Source of the DNA: Typhlomys cinereus
Taxonomy: Eukaryota > Chordata > Mammalia > Rodentia > Platacanthomyidae
Assembly: GCA_023101885.1 (NCBI GenBank)
Contig: JALPQD010000026.1
Location: 10,912,153 to 10,976,152, forward strand
DNA: 64,000 nucleotides
Direction: 5' to 3'
Position 1 is the stretch's first letter, and each line of letters begins with the position of its first letter. Shown here in pieces: positions 34,395 to 47,529 of the stretch. A program made the translations under genes and the position numbers. The notes beneath the pieces were generated by a model, which was not told where the DNA came from, searched no databases, and saw nothing but the letters and a program-made list of their open reading frames with translations.

Positions 34395-34660
34395 TGATTG
34401 AGCTGAGGAGATAGACAGCTCAGTCAGTAAAGTGTTGGCCTTGTAAACACAGGGACCTAATTCAATTATGAAAACCCATGAAAACAAAAAACGAGCAAAC
34501 AGAAGGCTTGTGTGATAGCACCTATTTATAATCCCAGCGCCGGGAGAGTAGAGACAGGTGGCTCCCTAGGGCTTGCTGGCGGTGGGCTGAGTTTACCTGG
34601 TGAGTTTCAGCCAGTGAGAGACCCTGTCTCAAAACAATAAAAGGTGGTTGGTGCCTGAGA
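34395..34660 (+). mobile_element. B4-like SINE
   Basis: GAGATAGACAGCTCAGTCAG, TATTTATAATCCCAGCGCCG, GCCAGTGAGAGACCCTGTCT and CAATAAAAGGTGG give the ID-B1 dimer layout. A GA run (34687-34703) lies just after it. Confidence 0.75.
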
Positions 34661-34703
34661 AATAGCACCCAAGCTCATCTTCTAGCAGAGAGAGAGAGAG
34701 AGA

Positions 34704-36276
34704 AGAGCCCTCAGAAGTGGCTAGGCGGAGCTGACTGGCCCAGAATGGCGCGGGCAGGCCCAGAGCTAACAGCAGTGAACGGGAGCCCAGCCACAGCCCA
34801 GCTGTCCAGCAAGAGCAGCTTTCCAGCCTCTGGGTGCCAGGGTGATGGTTCCTCAGTCTCTGAGCTTATACCTGGTCCCTCTGAGGACACTCTTGGATTT
34901 CTCCTCCCCACTGTGTCTGGCCCTAATTCCCTTCTGGAATCCCATTTGGTGCTTACCACTCATGTTCTCAAATGCACCATTAGGTGCCTGATGTATGTTG
35001 CATTCACGTGGCGGTCATGCTTGTGCTCTGAGCAAGTGTGCTGGGAGATGAGATGTCTGCTGTCTGCTGGAGTGCCATCTGCCATGGGTACTGCCCAGGC
35101 GCACCACCTTGGGCCTTTATGGCCCCAGCTGTGGGACAGTAGACGGTCCTAGATGAAGTAACCTTCCCCAGTCCTTACAGGATGCCCAGGGTCCCAAAGC
35201 GTCTGATCTTGCGCATAGCACATTCATCCATTTATCCCGCGCACATTCATTTGACGTGATGAGGCAGGAGCTGGAGACAAAGAAATGAGAAAGATGCCTT
35301 TCCTGCCCTTGTGGGACACACTACACAATAACTCTGAACATGACCAAGACTGCAGCAGGGTGGGGCTGGGGATCTTGGGGAGACTGGGTCCTGACAACAT
35401 GGATAAACATCTCTCCAGTGCTGAGCACATCTGTGAGAGGTGGGAATGACACAGGGCATGAAAGGAACCAGCAATTATTTTTTAAAAGAGCTTAAGATCC
35501 CTTTAGAAGGCTAGAATCTTTATCAATGAAGGTAGTCATTATAGATTTTCTTTCCTCTATATAAGCCAGGGTAAATGGATGAATGAATGAGTCTACCTCT
35601 TTAGAAAGAGCCGTGGACACTTTACCTGTTAAGTGATTAAGGTTGCCCTCCATGACATTGCAGAATAAGACTATGCTCTCTTTCAAATGATCCCCTTTCG
35701 AATATTTACAGTAGTCATTATGATTGTCCCTGAATCTTTTCTCTTCCATTCTAAATACCCCCATTCCTCCAACCATTTCTTCTTTGTATGTGACAGCAGT
35801 CCAGGGAGGAGGCCTGATGTCCTCCTTACCAAAGCTCCTCCCCGGCCCATCATCATCCAGCCAGAAGAAAGGAAGAGGCATGCTAGGGGCTGTGCTGCTC
35901 AGCTGTCTGTCACTGCTGGACACAATGCTGGGTGGGACTAGATAGGTGTATTTGCTTTTGTAGCTTTCAAAGAGCTGAACTGCATGCAAATTAATCTTTC
36001 TTAAAAGACACATTTCCAGCATTATCTCTTTCATTCCTACTTTGTAACTTAGTCATTGAACAAAATGCTACTTTGGATGCTAAGCTTGGTCTTGTCAGAA
36101 TGCTTGGGAAAAAGTGGCAAGACATAGTTCCAGTTTGGGAAGTAAAGCAGAGACACACATTTTCCACCAATATCACTCCACAATGACCCCAAAATACCCT
36201 GCTGGACAGATAGACCCCATGTGTAGGTCTCTGCCTACAGGGTGTTTCCCAGGGAACCTGGCACATGAACAAAATC
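34704..36276. other. Intron sequence, no gene seen
   Basis: A 180-codon minus frame (35492-36034) shows no recognisable family. 35220-35340 resembles a diverged ancient repeat (ATTCATCCATTTATCC, CTGCCCTTGTGGGAC). Confidence 0.45.
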
Positions 36277-36290
36277 AAGATAGCCGAGAG

Positions 36291-36504
36291 TGGGGCTGGA
36301 GAGGTGGCTCAGGGATTAAGCCTCTGCCTTGCAGGCAGAAGGTCCTGAGTTCAGATTCTAGACCCCACGTATAGACACCAGGTGGAAGCGGGGGTTATCT
36401 GAGTTTCTGATCCTGGTAGGGCAGAGCCTGTGAATCCTGGGGCAGAGTAAACAAGGAGAAGGTGGAGGCGTCCATGGTGGTTCCCGAATTTGCCTGTGGT
36501 TCCA

Positions 36505-36561
<57 letters not shown>

Positions 36562-36603
36562 ACATGCGCACGCACACGCACAATTGAATAAACAATTAAA
36601 AAA
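36291..36603 (+). mobile_element. Young B2-superfamily SINE, full length
   Basis: It begins TGGGGCTGGAGAGGTGGCTC, has A and B boxes, contains a 50-base CA run and ends CAATTGAATAAACAATTAAA. A perfect 14-bp duplication AAGATAGCCGAGAG flanks it (36277-36290 and 36604-36617). Confidence 0.94.
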
Positions 36604-36617
36604 AAGATAGCCGAGAG

Positions 36618-39600
36618 CTTTGCCATCCAGCTGGAGACGCAGCATCTGCCAGGTGACCACATAAACAAAGCCAGCAGGGCTGGAAGGAAGAGAGCATGGT
36701 GCCTCGAGAGAAGATCCCTTCGGCAGCCCTGACTCTAGTGTGCTGCCAGCTGAGCCTTGAGGGTCAAGGAGCCCATAGCAGACTGTCCAGTGTGCCGGGA
36801 CCCAATGCTGCCAAGCCGAGGAGGCTGCCTGCCTGGTTTGGAGTCGGGCAGCCAGCAAACACTTTCCAGAGAAAGTATCCTCGTGCTGGAGTGAAAGACA
36901 TTGAACCAATGGAGGAAGAGAAAGCCTGGACTCTGACCAGAAGAATCAGCCGACATAAAGGCTGTGGATGAAGGAGCTGTTTGGAGACAGACAGAGCTCA
37001 TCCACAGGCCATGGGAGAGAAGAAACCAGAAGGAAGTGTGTGGCTGGGGTCACGGGCATTCTTGTATACTAGGCCGCCCAAGGCTTTCGAAGCCATCAAC
37101 AGAAGTCAATAAGGATTTGATTTCCAGAACCATGTTCCCCACAGCTATGTGCGGTAGGAGGGCAGGAGGAAGGGATCAGAGGTGACTCACTGTGCCCTGA
37201 AGCATGGGCCAAAGCCGGGCAGGGTGGAGAGGAGGAGGTCACTGAAGGAATAACGTCAGAGCAGGATCAGTTGCACTCAAACCTGTAGAATACTGCTCAT
37301 CTACCCTGCCCTGGCCTCTGGCTTTGGGAGACAGGTAGAGAAACTCCAGCAGATCCTGAGCGAATGTGACAGAGATTCTTACCATTGATCATACACATCA
37401 GCAGATCACTTTGAAGAGTCTCACATCCCTCTAGCATCCCCACCATGCCTGAGGAGCAATGGATACAGAAGGTTCATGTGTGGGCTTGCCATTAGTCTGA
37501 TTTCTGTGCAGGCATGTTGGAGCATGTTTGAAATACTAGAGGTTTTTGGTGGTGGTTGTTGTCCCCCCACCCCCTTTATTTTTGGTTTTTCTGGTTTTTG
37601 CTTTCTGGTTTGAGGGGGTGTTTTGTTTTGTACACTGGGATGTATGGAGTCTGGAGCACTCATTAGATAGGTCAAGAAAGTCTTGCACCTTCTCTGACTT
37701 GCTGTGAGATGCTGTGCTGGGCAAGCTGTTCAGTCTGTCTGTTGAAGACTGCATCTCTTCTCTAATAACGAGTGGCAGTGGGTGTGCCAGGGTGATGGTG
37801 AATGGGATCCTGCGTGGGTGGGAAGGGCCTGGTACTGCATCTGGCATACAAGCAGGATTCAGTCTCAGTTGTCCTTCTGGGAAAAACCTGCATCACAGGC
37901 TTCCAAAAATGCTCTCCAGACAAACAAAAGCCTGTCCCTTCAACCTCAGGGTGGGCAGTTGGCAGCGCTGGAACTACTACAGAATAGATTGAAGATCTAC
38001 TCTTCAGAACTCACGGTCAGTTGGCAAAGCCACCTTTTCACTTAGTCTCGGGGCAACTACTGTGGGACAGGGAGGCCAAACCATTTGATGCATGACAAAG
38101 CAGCCGCATGGCGCCAGAAAGGAAGAGCCCAGACTTAATTCCCACATAGCCCAGAAGGGTTTTGCTATCTACCTTCTCCAGTGAGGAAATCAAAGATGAG
38201 CTGATAGAATTGGTTCTTACACTTGCATCTGCCCCCAAGAAAAAGCGTATGTTCTTTCACCATGTCTACATGTAACTCACTAGTTCATGTTGTCTCTGCA
38301 AGTGCCTCCCCATCTCTGTGCCTCAGCCTCCCCATTTGTAAATGGAAATAAAGTCTATCCTGCAAATTTGTTCTGGGGGCCAGTTGCTATGTCACTTTGT
38401 CACATCCGTGTCTCTCTACACTTCCTCATCTGGTTTTGTCAGTAGCAGGGTCTGTAATGTGGTGCGGAATGGAAGCAGACTCTCCCTATCAATTCCTGAA
38501 CATGTAGCCTCCAAAAGTCAGTGTCCCACTCAAATTTGTACACTAGGCCTCCATCCAGAGACCAGAAAGGAAGAAGTGTGTGGGATCTGGGGCAGGTGGA
38601 AGTAACATGGGGTCCTAGAAAGGCTGGCTGTAAGCCACACTGATGTCAGCCAATGGCTGACACCTGGTCTTACTCCAGATGTTCACAGATCAGCTGGTGC
38701 GACAGGCTGGAGGATCCACAGCACAGGAAGACTTTACTGAAAAGTTGCATTCTGCACATTGATGAGTGCAGAATCCACAATGACATCTCCTTGATGCTTT
38801 TGATCTGATGTCCTTCTCCACCTTGACAGTTCCTGAGTTGCCTGTGGGTAGCATCCATGTCTTGTTTATCTTTGTATTTATGGGACCAAGCATAGTATTT
38901 GACATGTAATCGTGGTTCACTTAATGTTGGATGAATGAAAGATACTGGGTTGTTTGTTGTTGATGATGATGATGATGATGCTGTCTTTGATTTTGAAAGC
39001 CTCTACTCACCTTCAGAACTTTGATGCTTAGATGGAAATGAAGAAACCATGCCCCATGAGAGTGATCCTTACATGGAAGTCTAGCTGTCCCCATTAGATT
39101 AGACAGAAAGGCAAGGAATGTCCAAGAAACATTAGCCCAACTCTAGAGCTAGTGAATGGAAGAATTAGGATCTGATTTCAAAGTCTGTGCTCTCTCTGAG
39201 CTAGAACAGGGGCCACCTCTCACCTCTGCTTGTGTCAAACTACAGTACTGTTTATCCCCCCAGTGGTGTCCCTTATACTGCCAGTGACACATATTCAAAC
39301 TGTGTCTCCCCTTCAGGCATTGCCCCTCATTTCAGCTCTCCTGGCAATATAGGGGAACTTAACACCCTTCTTATGCAAGAATGGCAAGGCGGATTTACCT
39401 CATTCACAAATTCCAGTGACTTCCTTCATAGTAGCTAGAATTAGTTGGGATAAAAAAATAACTGGGATCCCCAAAAAGAAGAGTTCTGTGTTAGTCTATA
39501 ATGTTTGCTGCGGCCTGGGAAGGAGAGAGTGGGGTCATACATGTTGCACATCTACTGGCAAGATCCAATCCCATGTGATAGAAAGCAAGCTGATTGAACA

Positions 39601-40444
39601 AACAAAAAGGTGTGCATTGGTGAATCCATGATGGGAGAACATTCGTACTGCAGGCTTCTGCTATTGAAAGTCACAAGTTTCTCAACAACCAGGACTAGCC
39701 ATGGGTAAGAAGCAGAACACAATGGGGTTCTCAGAAATTTCTGAAAAAGCTGAAATATATTTTGACAACAAGACGTCAGAACTGATAAGAATGTGGAACA
39801 AAGACTTCAGCGCTAAGCACTGCGTGGGTAGCTACCTATTTGACCTTTTCTTGATCTGTTTTTAATAACAAGCATGCCTTGGGACTGTTTTCTGCCCTGG
39901 CATTAATTAGAACATCTGCCTCTCCTCTGTAAACACCATAAACCATCATTTGCTCTCCACCGATGCATTACTTTTGATGTAGTCCCATAGGATAATGCAA
40001 AATTCCCCAGGAACACAGCATAACTGACTTCTGATCACCCCCTCTCCCACTCCACTACCACCCCCCACCTACACTATAAACAGGAGAGGTTCCTTGCAGG
40101 TATGTCATGGAGCAAGTGGCATAAAGAATGGTGTGTGTCTTACCTCAGGCTTGGTCATCTAGGTACAAACCACACTCATGGTGAGAGGGGTAAGTCCACC
40201 TGAGTCCCTTGGGTGGGTGCTTGGGAAGATGGGGGCAAAGTGAATGTCAGCGGAATAGAAATGCCCAGTTAGCATGATATAAACATCATCCTCAGGAATA
40301 TTCAAGGAATGTTCCAGAAGAGATCTGGGCACAGCCCAGGAAAAAACAAGCAAGCATAGATTCTATCAATTCCGCAGGTAGCAGTTAGAAGAAGGAATAA
40401 GGGTGTAGTCAGCAGGGTCAGGCAAGCAACTGTGAAAAGAACTT
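36618..40444. other. Intron sequence, no gene seen
   Basis: A (GAT)7 run lies at 38960-38981. MIR-like pieces lie at 38305-38350 (CTGTGCCTCAGCCTCCCCAT) and 39030-39200. A G/T-rich stretch lies at 37540-37635. No exon signature was seen. Confidence 0.5.
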
Positions 40445-41000
40445 ACAATTTCTACAAGTCTACTGAGATTTCACACATACATGTGAATTGTCCTTCTGAG
40501 GCTGGCTTATTTACCCATGTATCCTCTAGATTCATCCATGTTTTTGAAAATGATAGCTTTATTTTGAAAACTGAATTTTATTCTGTTACATAGATGTGAT
40601 TGTATTCTAATACATATATGTGTCACTTTCTATACCCATTCATCTCTCAGTTCCATCTTGGCTAGTGTCAATAATGCTACAATCAATGTGGGAAGGTAGA
40701 CACCATCTCTTTGACATGCTGCATTATTTTGCTTGGCTATATACCTAGATATGGGTTTGTTGAATCACATAGTAGCTCTATTTTTGTTTTTTTTAGGAAA
40801 CCTCCACACTGTTTCTCAGAATGGCCACGTTAATTACACACCCACCAGTGTCCAGGGGCTCCCTTTCCTCCACATCCTCACCAGCCCTGATGTCTTTTGT
40901 TGGGTTAATAATGGCCAGTCCCACAGGTTCTCTCCTGTGGCTTTGATTTGCACTTGCCTAGTGATTAGTGGTAATGAGCATTTGTTCAACTATTTGTCAT
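40445..41000 (-). mobile_element. Old LINE-1 ORF2/3' fragment
   Basis: The + strand reads ATTCATCCATGTTTTTGAAA, CCCATTCATCTCTCAGTTCC, ATAATGCTACAATCAATGTG, CCTCCACACTGTTTCTCAGA and GTGGCTTTGATTTGCACTTG. These are the reverse complement of the L1 ORF2 C-terminal region, clearly more diverged than the copy at 27 kb. Confidence 0.85.
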
Positions 41001-43579
41001 AGTGGCCATAAGAGTTTGGAATGATAGCACAAGGAGGTGAGGAGTGGACAGGGAAAGGGGAGATGTTGGCCAAAAGATACAAAGCTTTGGTTAGACACGA
41101 GGAGCAGGGGCTGGGGACATATTGCATAGAATGGCAGCCCCATTTAATAATGTCAATTTCAAAATTGCTGAAAGAGTACACTTGAATATTATCACAGACA
41201 CAAGAGTATGAGATGATGGATATGCAAACTGATCAGCTCATTCTACACTGTATCCACATATCACACAATCACATGGTGCTTCAGAAATTTGTCAATTAAA
41301 TTAAATACAGGGAAAAAAGAATTTATCATGGGAATCGTAATCCTAGACTCATGCCCTATGGGGGTACAAGTGTCAGTTAGGAGTAGAGTTTCTCTTAGTA
41401 ACAGAATACTAGCTATTAATGATTTCATCTATGGACGCCAGGTGCTTCACATCTACTACCTCCCGAGTGATGGGAACGCAGACTGAGAAGTGTCTGGAAG
41501 CATGACAGGACTGAGAACTGCCTCTTGATGTTCTGGGCTGCTTTGCCTGGGAAGTAAAGAGGGCTGAGTCTCCGTCATTGTATCAGCAGAATCAAAAGTA
41601 AGGAGTGGCAGGGCAGAAATAGAAGGCCATACTTCCTTCTTCCCTTCCTGGACCCCTGTTTCTCCTGGAAGCCCTCCTCAGTCCAGAGCCCCAAGTTCAA
41701 CTTTATCTAATGTGGTCCTCTGTGCCCCTTGCCTCAAGCCATTAGAAAGGTGCTCCCTTCTATTTAGTTGACTTGTTCTGGCCCTCATGCTAGCTTTGAT
41801 TTGGTGACATGACAGCAGTGGGCAGATCAGGGCTTGGGCTCCGCAGATGTCCAAAGCTTCCCGGGACAGAATGAAATGCCACCTTCTCTCAGTCACGGCT
41901 TTTTCTGACCTAATCTTTAACCCCTGTCCAATAAATGCTCCAGTCATATGCACAGTGTCTAACACACAGTAGGTATGAGGACAGGATAACCTGAGCACCC
42001 ATCTATCCTGCCTGTTCTGCTGTAGCGCCCATACCATCCATCTACGCATGTCAGGGTTCAGAGGGGGGAAAGGGTTCAGAATGAGAAGCAGGTGGGCAGA
42101 GCTCAGCAGGCAGCCAGAGGCCAGGACTGGCACCGTGGGCTGGCTGGGAGGATTAGAATGGTTCTGCTGAGACCAGAGGATCCAGCTCAAACTGCCACAA
42201 AGCACCAACATCACCACCACTAACCCCAGGGGAAGCCCTCGTGTTCCCTCTGAGCAGCAGCACTGACCACCACGCAGCGTCCTTCTCCACCTTCCTCGGC
42301 TGTGACACACACACTCGCTACCCGCCGGCCTCCATCTGCAAGGTATTATCTCATCCTCAGGGTGTGGGGCATAGATTGAGACACTCACAACACCGGTGAA
42401 CGGTGAGGCCCAACCACAGTCCTAGTGGAACTCTAGTCTGGCTTCCTTTTCCACAGCCAAGCGACAGTTGTTTCCTTCCCTTGCTCCTGCCAAGCTTGCA
42501 CATGAGCTGAGCCACAAACAGGAGCGTTCAGTCCCTGAACTAAGGACTTGTGCTTTTTTCTGCACACCTCTTTTAGGCTCGTTGATAGCCCTTTTGATCT
42601 TTACGGCAACTCTGTTGGAAGGTACTCTTGTGGATATTTCCAAGATAGGAATCGAGATCCAAAAGAGGAGACGCTTCTTCCGAACTAGGCTAGACCCCGT
42701 ACAGGAAGCCAGGTCTGCCCAGCTCCCAATTCCATGTTTGGCTTTTCTTTCAACCAATCTTCCTGTGAAGTGTCAACTATGTGCCAGGTACTAGACCCAC
42801 CTTGGGAATCCAGAAATGAAAATAACTCACCTCCTATCGTCAAACCAAGACAGACAATATGTATCTAAGAAAACAGCAGTCAACCTCTCCATTAACTCCT
42901 GTGCCTAATGACCCTTCCTCCAGCCAGCCATGCTCATGTTCAAGTAGAAAGACCTTCTGGGACCACATCCCACTGTGTCATCTCAAGTGGGACCCCATGT
43001 GGGATTCTTCAGTGAGCAGCAGAGAGGGATCCTCTACAGAGGCTTGGAGTTGTGAATACCTTTCTAGGCAAATAGCCTTGAAGGACCTAAAGAACATGTG
43101 CTTGCCTTGTGTTCAACTGGATGGAGAAAACTTGCTCACCTGGGCCCATCATGCTACCGTCTCAGTGACAGACAGGTCTACCACACACCTCTAGAAGGTG
43201 CCCACACACCTCCTCCCTCAGGGCCTGGCACTGTCTGGACAGTTGCCCAGCAGAAAAGCCCTGACTGCACTTCAGTCTTGGAGACAGGAAGTGAGAGGCC
43301 TCCCTGCCTCTTGGTGGAGTCAGTCAGTCCACAAAATGCTACAACCCAGCGGATGGACTCTGAACATGGGAGGAGGGAATCACACTACCATAACAGACAT
43401 TTAAATAATGCTATGCTTCTTGGCTTTTCACCTTTTTTCAGGCTTTCTTTTTAGATGACAAGGGATAAATGTATTTTTGTGGGGTACAATGTGATGATCC
43501 ACCATCAAGCTAAATCAATTAGCATATCTTTCCCTGAAAATATCATTTCCTTATGGCTCAAAGCCTTTAAATCCGCAGG
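41001..43579. other. Intron sequence with a MIR relic, no gene seen
   Basis: A 236-codon minus frame (41678-42388) has no recognisable domain and overlaps an ancient-repeat-like segment (41880-41980). A possible MIR lies at 42570-42720. Confidence 0.45.
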
Positions 43580-44260
43580 CTGCGAGGAATGATAAACACA
43601 TGATAGTCAAACAAAAGAACTGGGGTTCAAATCCCAAGACCCCACACAAAAGTGATGGATGAATATGAGTGCCCATCTGTCAGTCTAGCCCCAGAAAGTG
43701 GGGGCTGGTAATCCCAGAACAAACCAGCTAGTCAGAGTAGCCCTGTCAAAGAACTCTGGGTTTTCTTACAGACCCAGCCTCAAAAGAATAAGGTGCTGGA
43801 GAGGTGGCTCAGGGGTTAAGCCTCCGCCTTGCAGGCGGAAGGTCCTGAGTTCGGATCCCAGATCCCACGTATAGACGCCAGGCGGAAGCGGGGGTGGCCT
43901 GCGCTTCTGGTCCTGGTAGGGTGGAGCCTGTGAATCCCGGGGCAGAAGGAGGTGGAGGCGTCCATGGTGGTTCGCGAATTCGTCCGTGGTTCTACACACA
44001 CACACACAGACACACGCGCGCGCGCACATACACACGCACATGCGCACAGTTGAATAAATAATAATAATAAAAAAAATTTTAAAAAAATTTTTAAAAAAAA
44101 GAATAAGGTGGAAAAGTGATCAAGGACCAAGAATGATTCTGGATATCAATTTCAGGTCTCCAGATACATGCACATGCATATTTGCATACACCTGTACCCA
44201 CACATGAAAACATGCATACACACGTGCAAACACACACACACACACAAATGAAGTTTTTAA
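43580..44260 (+). mobile_element. B4-like SINE split by a young SINE
   Basis: The left part at about 43580-43795 has GGGGTTCAAATCCCAAGACC, GGGGCTGGTAATCCCAGAAC and CTCAAAAGAATAAGGTG. The right part from 44111 has GATCAAGGACCAAGAATGAT, TATCAATTTCAGGTCTCCAG and CA-rich sequence. It reads through like the intact copy at 17.3 kb. Confidence 0.75.
43796..44096 (+). mobile_element. Young B2-superfamily SINE inside a B4-like SINE
   Basis: The head CTGGAGAGGTGGCTCAGGGG has intact A and B boxes, with the GGTCCTGGTAGGGTGGAGCC body, a CA/CG run and a TGAATAAATAATAATAA tail. A perfect duplication AAAAGAATAAGGTG flanks it (43782-43795 and 44097-44110). Confidence 0.93.
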
Positions 44261-44859
44261 AAAATTTTGTTAAATCCTCTTTTTAGGTTGTTCTTAAGTA
44301 CTAAATTCATGGTTATTAATCATAGTTATTTTGTACAATAGAGTCCCCAGATTTATTCCCCCTTCCTGATGAAACTCTGTGCACATTGACACATGTGTCC
44401 CCTTCCCTGGTCCAATTCCAGACACACGGCCTCTGGGAACCCACCATTCTGCTGTCTGGCTCTGTGAACTTGACCACATTAATTTCCACATACTCCTGAG
44501 TTCACAGAGCATTTCCATAAGCCTTCCTCTAATAGCATCTACATGTAAAGGGACACACGAACAAATTGTTCTCTAGCTGTGGGAATTTACTTTCCTCATC
44601 TTCAAGTTGGGGGAAATATGTCACAGAACTTTGGGACTCATAAAAGACAGAGTGGTTAACACACTCGACACTGCTCACGGTGCATGCTCCACGCTCCCTG
44701 TAAGGGGAATGATATAAATGATGTCCTGAGAAAGACAGGGACTAGCGATGGGGAAGGGGGTGGGGCAAAGAGCTTGCATCCTCCTCTTCTCTACTCTCAG
44801 GAGCAGCGTCTGCCACATGGAGGTGCTATCACAAGCATTTGCTGAAATCACCTATATGT
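44261..44859. other. Intron sequence, nothing recognised
   Basis: Unique sequence of average composition. Confidence 0.45.
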
Positions 44860-45155
44860 GGGATGTATGCACTTATTCTTGTGGGTGTTTACATACAGGT
44901 AAATGTGGAGGCCAGAGATCTTCCTATATCGCTCCCCGCATTTTTTTTGAGACATAGTCTCTTACTTAGCCTGAAGTTCATCATTTTATTTGGTCTGTCA
45001 CTGAACTTCAGGGTTCTTCCTGTCTCTGCCCTCCGGTGCTGGGGTTACAGGTGTGTGCCACTGTGCCCAGCTTTTATATAGGTACTGGGGGGGTGCGAAC
45101 TCAGGTTCTCCTACTTTCACAGTCAGCACTTAACCAACTGAACCACTTCTGCAGC
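44860..45155 (-). mobile_element. B4-like SINE
   Basis: The + strand reads GGAGGCCAGAGATCTTCCTA, TTTGAGACATAGTCTCTTAC, GCTGGGGTTACAGGTGTGTG, CGAACTCAGGTTCTCCTACT and CTGAACCACTTCTGCAGCC, a complete reverse-oriented element. Confidence 0.85.
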
Positions 45156-47529
45156 CATTCTAAAATCACCTTTCTAATCTCCTCAGGGGATAAGGCAAAT
45201 GAAGTCACAGTTGTTTCTCAGAAGAAAGTTAGAGGTCAAAAACTCATGCCTCGCCAATTTTGTATGCCACAAGAAGCTTGAACCCCCACAAGAGTAGACA
45301 AACCAAAGGGAACCTTGGAGTCCATAGAAGCAGACAGGCAAGAGGGTGGGAGGGAGTGGGATGGATTGGCAAAGGGAAGGGAGAGGAATGGGAGGAGAGG
45401 GATGGAGGGAAGCGAGGATGAGTCTTCAATATGCTCGTAAAGCTAGAAAAATAAAATAATAAAAAAATTCCTGTCTCAGGAACAAACGAATAAACAGGAA
45501 GATTTTTGAATAAGATACAACATGAGCCTCTACAGAGCTAGCCATCAACTCAGCCTCCGCACTGGTATTTAATTTCAGACACCCTCCATTGTAACTTCAC
45601 AAAGCAGGAGACAGATGTGTTTTGTTCCCTGGAAGGCTGATACAGACCTTTCCCAATCCCATTGTGTGAAATGTGTTTGAGGAGTTCCAAAGAGAAAAAC
45701 AAAACCCACAAAATTCAATGGTTAACTTTTCACATTATTTTGAAAACAGCCTAATGAGATTTCAGTGACTTCATTAGAGAGGCCAGCTGAATGGAGCCAG
45801 AGAAAGGGGCTGGGGACAGTGGGGATCCCAGGCGTCTTTGGAGTAGTGCAATTTCGTTTCCTTCAAGTGTAATAAGTAAGCCAAGAGGAGAAACTTGCTG
45901 CCTAGAAGACGCCCTAAAGATCAGGAATAATGAGGGGGTGAGAAGGTTTGAGGCTTACCAGCCCAGCTGTGTGCTGCCAAGTGGATATTTCGACAGCTGC
46001 TAAGGGGCTTATACATAATTTATTTTCCTAAATAGGTACATGGTGCAGAAGGGTTGTTTGCACTTTTAATTTGACCAGAAAACAGTGTCTTCATGGGTAT
46101 CAGCTGTTCCTAACCTTTCTGAGCTACTTGACATGTCTTGTGATCTATAGGGTGGGTATCCTAACAGGGCCCGAGGTAGGCCCTGGAGTACAGTGACCTC
46201 AGAAAGGATCCTACATGTGATCTCTTGCCCCCGGCATGTGCAAACAGGTTTAGCTCTCGAGTCCAAGTTGGATCTCAAGTCTGTCCCCAGGGTGGCCATG
46301 TGACGTAGGGCTAGTCATTTGACCTCTCGGGGATTAGACTTCCTGTGTGTGCGAAGTGAGAAAACTAGAGGAGACATTTTGTGTCTGGCACTTTCTTCAG
46401 GATTGTTTTGATTGAGATGTGTCTTCCCCTACCAGATGGGAGAGCCCATAGGCAAGCACCAGGCTCGCCTGCCTGCTGGGACCGAACAGGCTAGGATCCA
46501 AGGGGGCTGGAAAAGGCATGTGAACGAAGCTTTGGAATAAGGTGGAGATGAATTCGCCCAGACTTTCCAACTATCACTCTGTGACTCAACTCAGTCTCCC
46601 TGGGCATTGCCTTTCTACCACTTTGCATAGCAGAATGACAGAAGTTATAGAGTCGCTGTCATGAAAGGCACTGCAGGGAGAGTAACAGAGCTAGTCTCTC
46701 TGGTGGCAGAGCCCCTGAAAGAGTTTCTGGAAAGATGTGGAGACTCCCCATCCCCACCTCCATGTTTGGGTGATTTAGAGATGACCAACTTCAGATTGAC
46801 AGGGTCAGCTCTACCAGTAATTGATGATGGTTTGCTTATTAGAGTACAAATGTATTATAGACTTTCACATTATGCTGTGTGTGTGAAAGTCTCCCCCTTT
46901 TCTTCAGGGATTCTTGGCTTCCAGGAATCCCATTGGCTGTCCTGGACTTCCTGTAATAGGCTTAGTACTGATGGCAAATAAACAGTAATGGCAAGGACTA
47001 TTTCAGCTCCCTGACTATTAAAGATGAACTTAGAATCACAGGACATCCATAGGAACCACAGCTCCTCCTTCAATTCAGCTCACACTCCCCCCTCTAATAA
47101 CCACAGAAAGCAATAGCTCTTCCTGCTAGGATGAATCAAAGCCACTCAGGGTGCCTATTTTATAATCTCCCAAGAAAACCCACTGATATTCTCTCCATGA
47201 AACGCTCTAACCACACAGCAAGATCATGATATCCAATTTGCAGAAGAGGAAAAGAAATGGGACTGGACCAGGATGTATTCAAGGTCATGGACTTGGCAAA
47301 CATCTGTGAGCTGCTTTGACTGCATTCCCCCACAATCCCATGATTCCCTCCTTTTAACTTCCTTGAGAGATCCTGTCTCATGAAGCAGGATGTGGCCATA
47401 AGATGCCTGGCCCTTATGATGGCTGAAACCACCTAACAAAGAATGGCACTAAGGAGAGGCTCAGGAATTGAAGGTTTGCTTCCCTCCAAGCTCATGGAGC
47501 CGTTGAGAAAGGCAAAGCAGTGTTGGTGA
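45156..47529. other. Intron sequence, no gene seen
   Basis: 45330-45475 is G-rich and ends in AATAAAATAATAAAAAAA, possibly an old L1 3' tail (+). 45690-46060 is repeat-free with ATTA motifs. A MIR-like piece lies at 46275-46350. Confidence 0.45.

Noticed and set aside
35492..36034. 180-codon open frame on the minus strand.
   Set aside because: No family resemblance, no conserved motif, and competing frames on the other strand. Treated as chance.
36696..36971. A 91-codon plus frame with a basic, plausible-looking composition.
   Set aside because: I could not match it to any family, and there are no splice sites or conservation evidence.
41678..42388. 236-codon open frame on the minus strand, the second longest in the window.
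   Set aside because: No recognisable domain. Part of it lies over an ancient-repeat-like segment, and there are no splice or promoter features. A chance frame of this length is plausible in GC-richer intron DNA.
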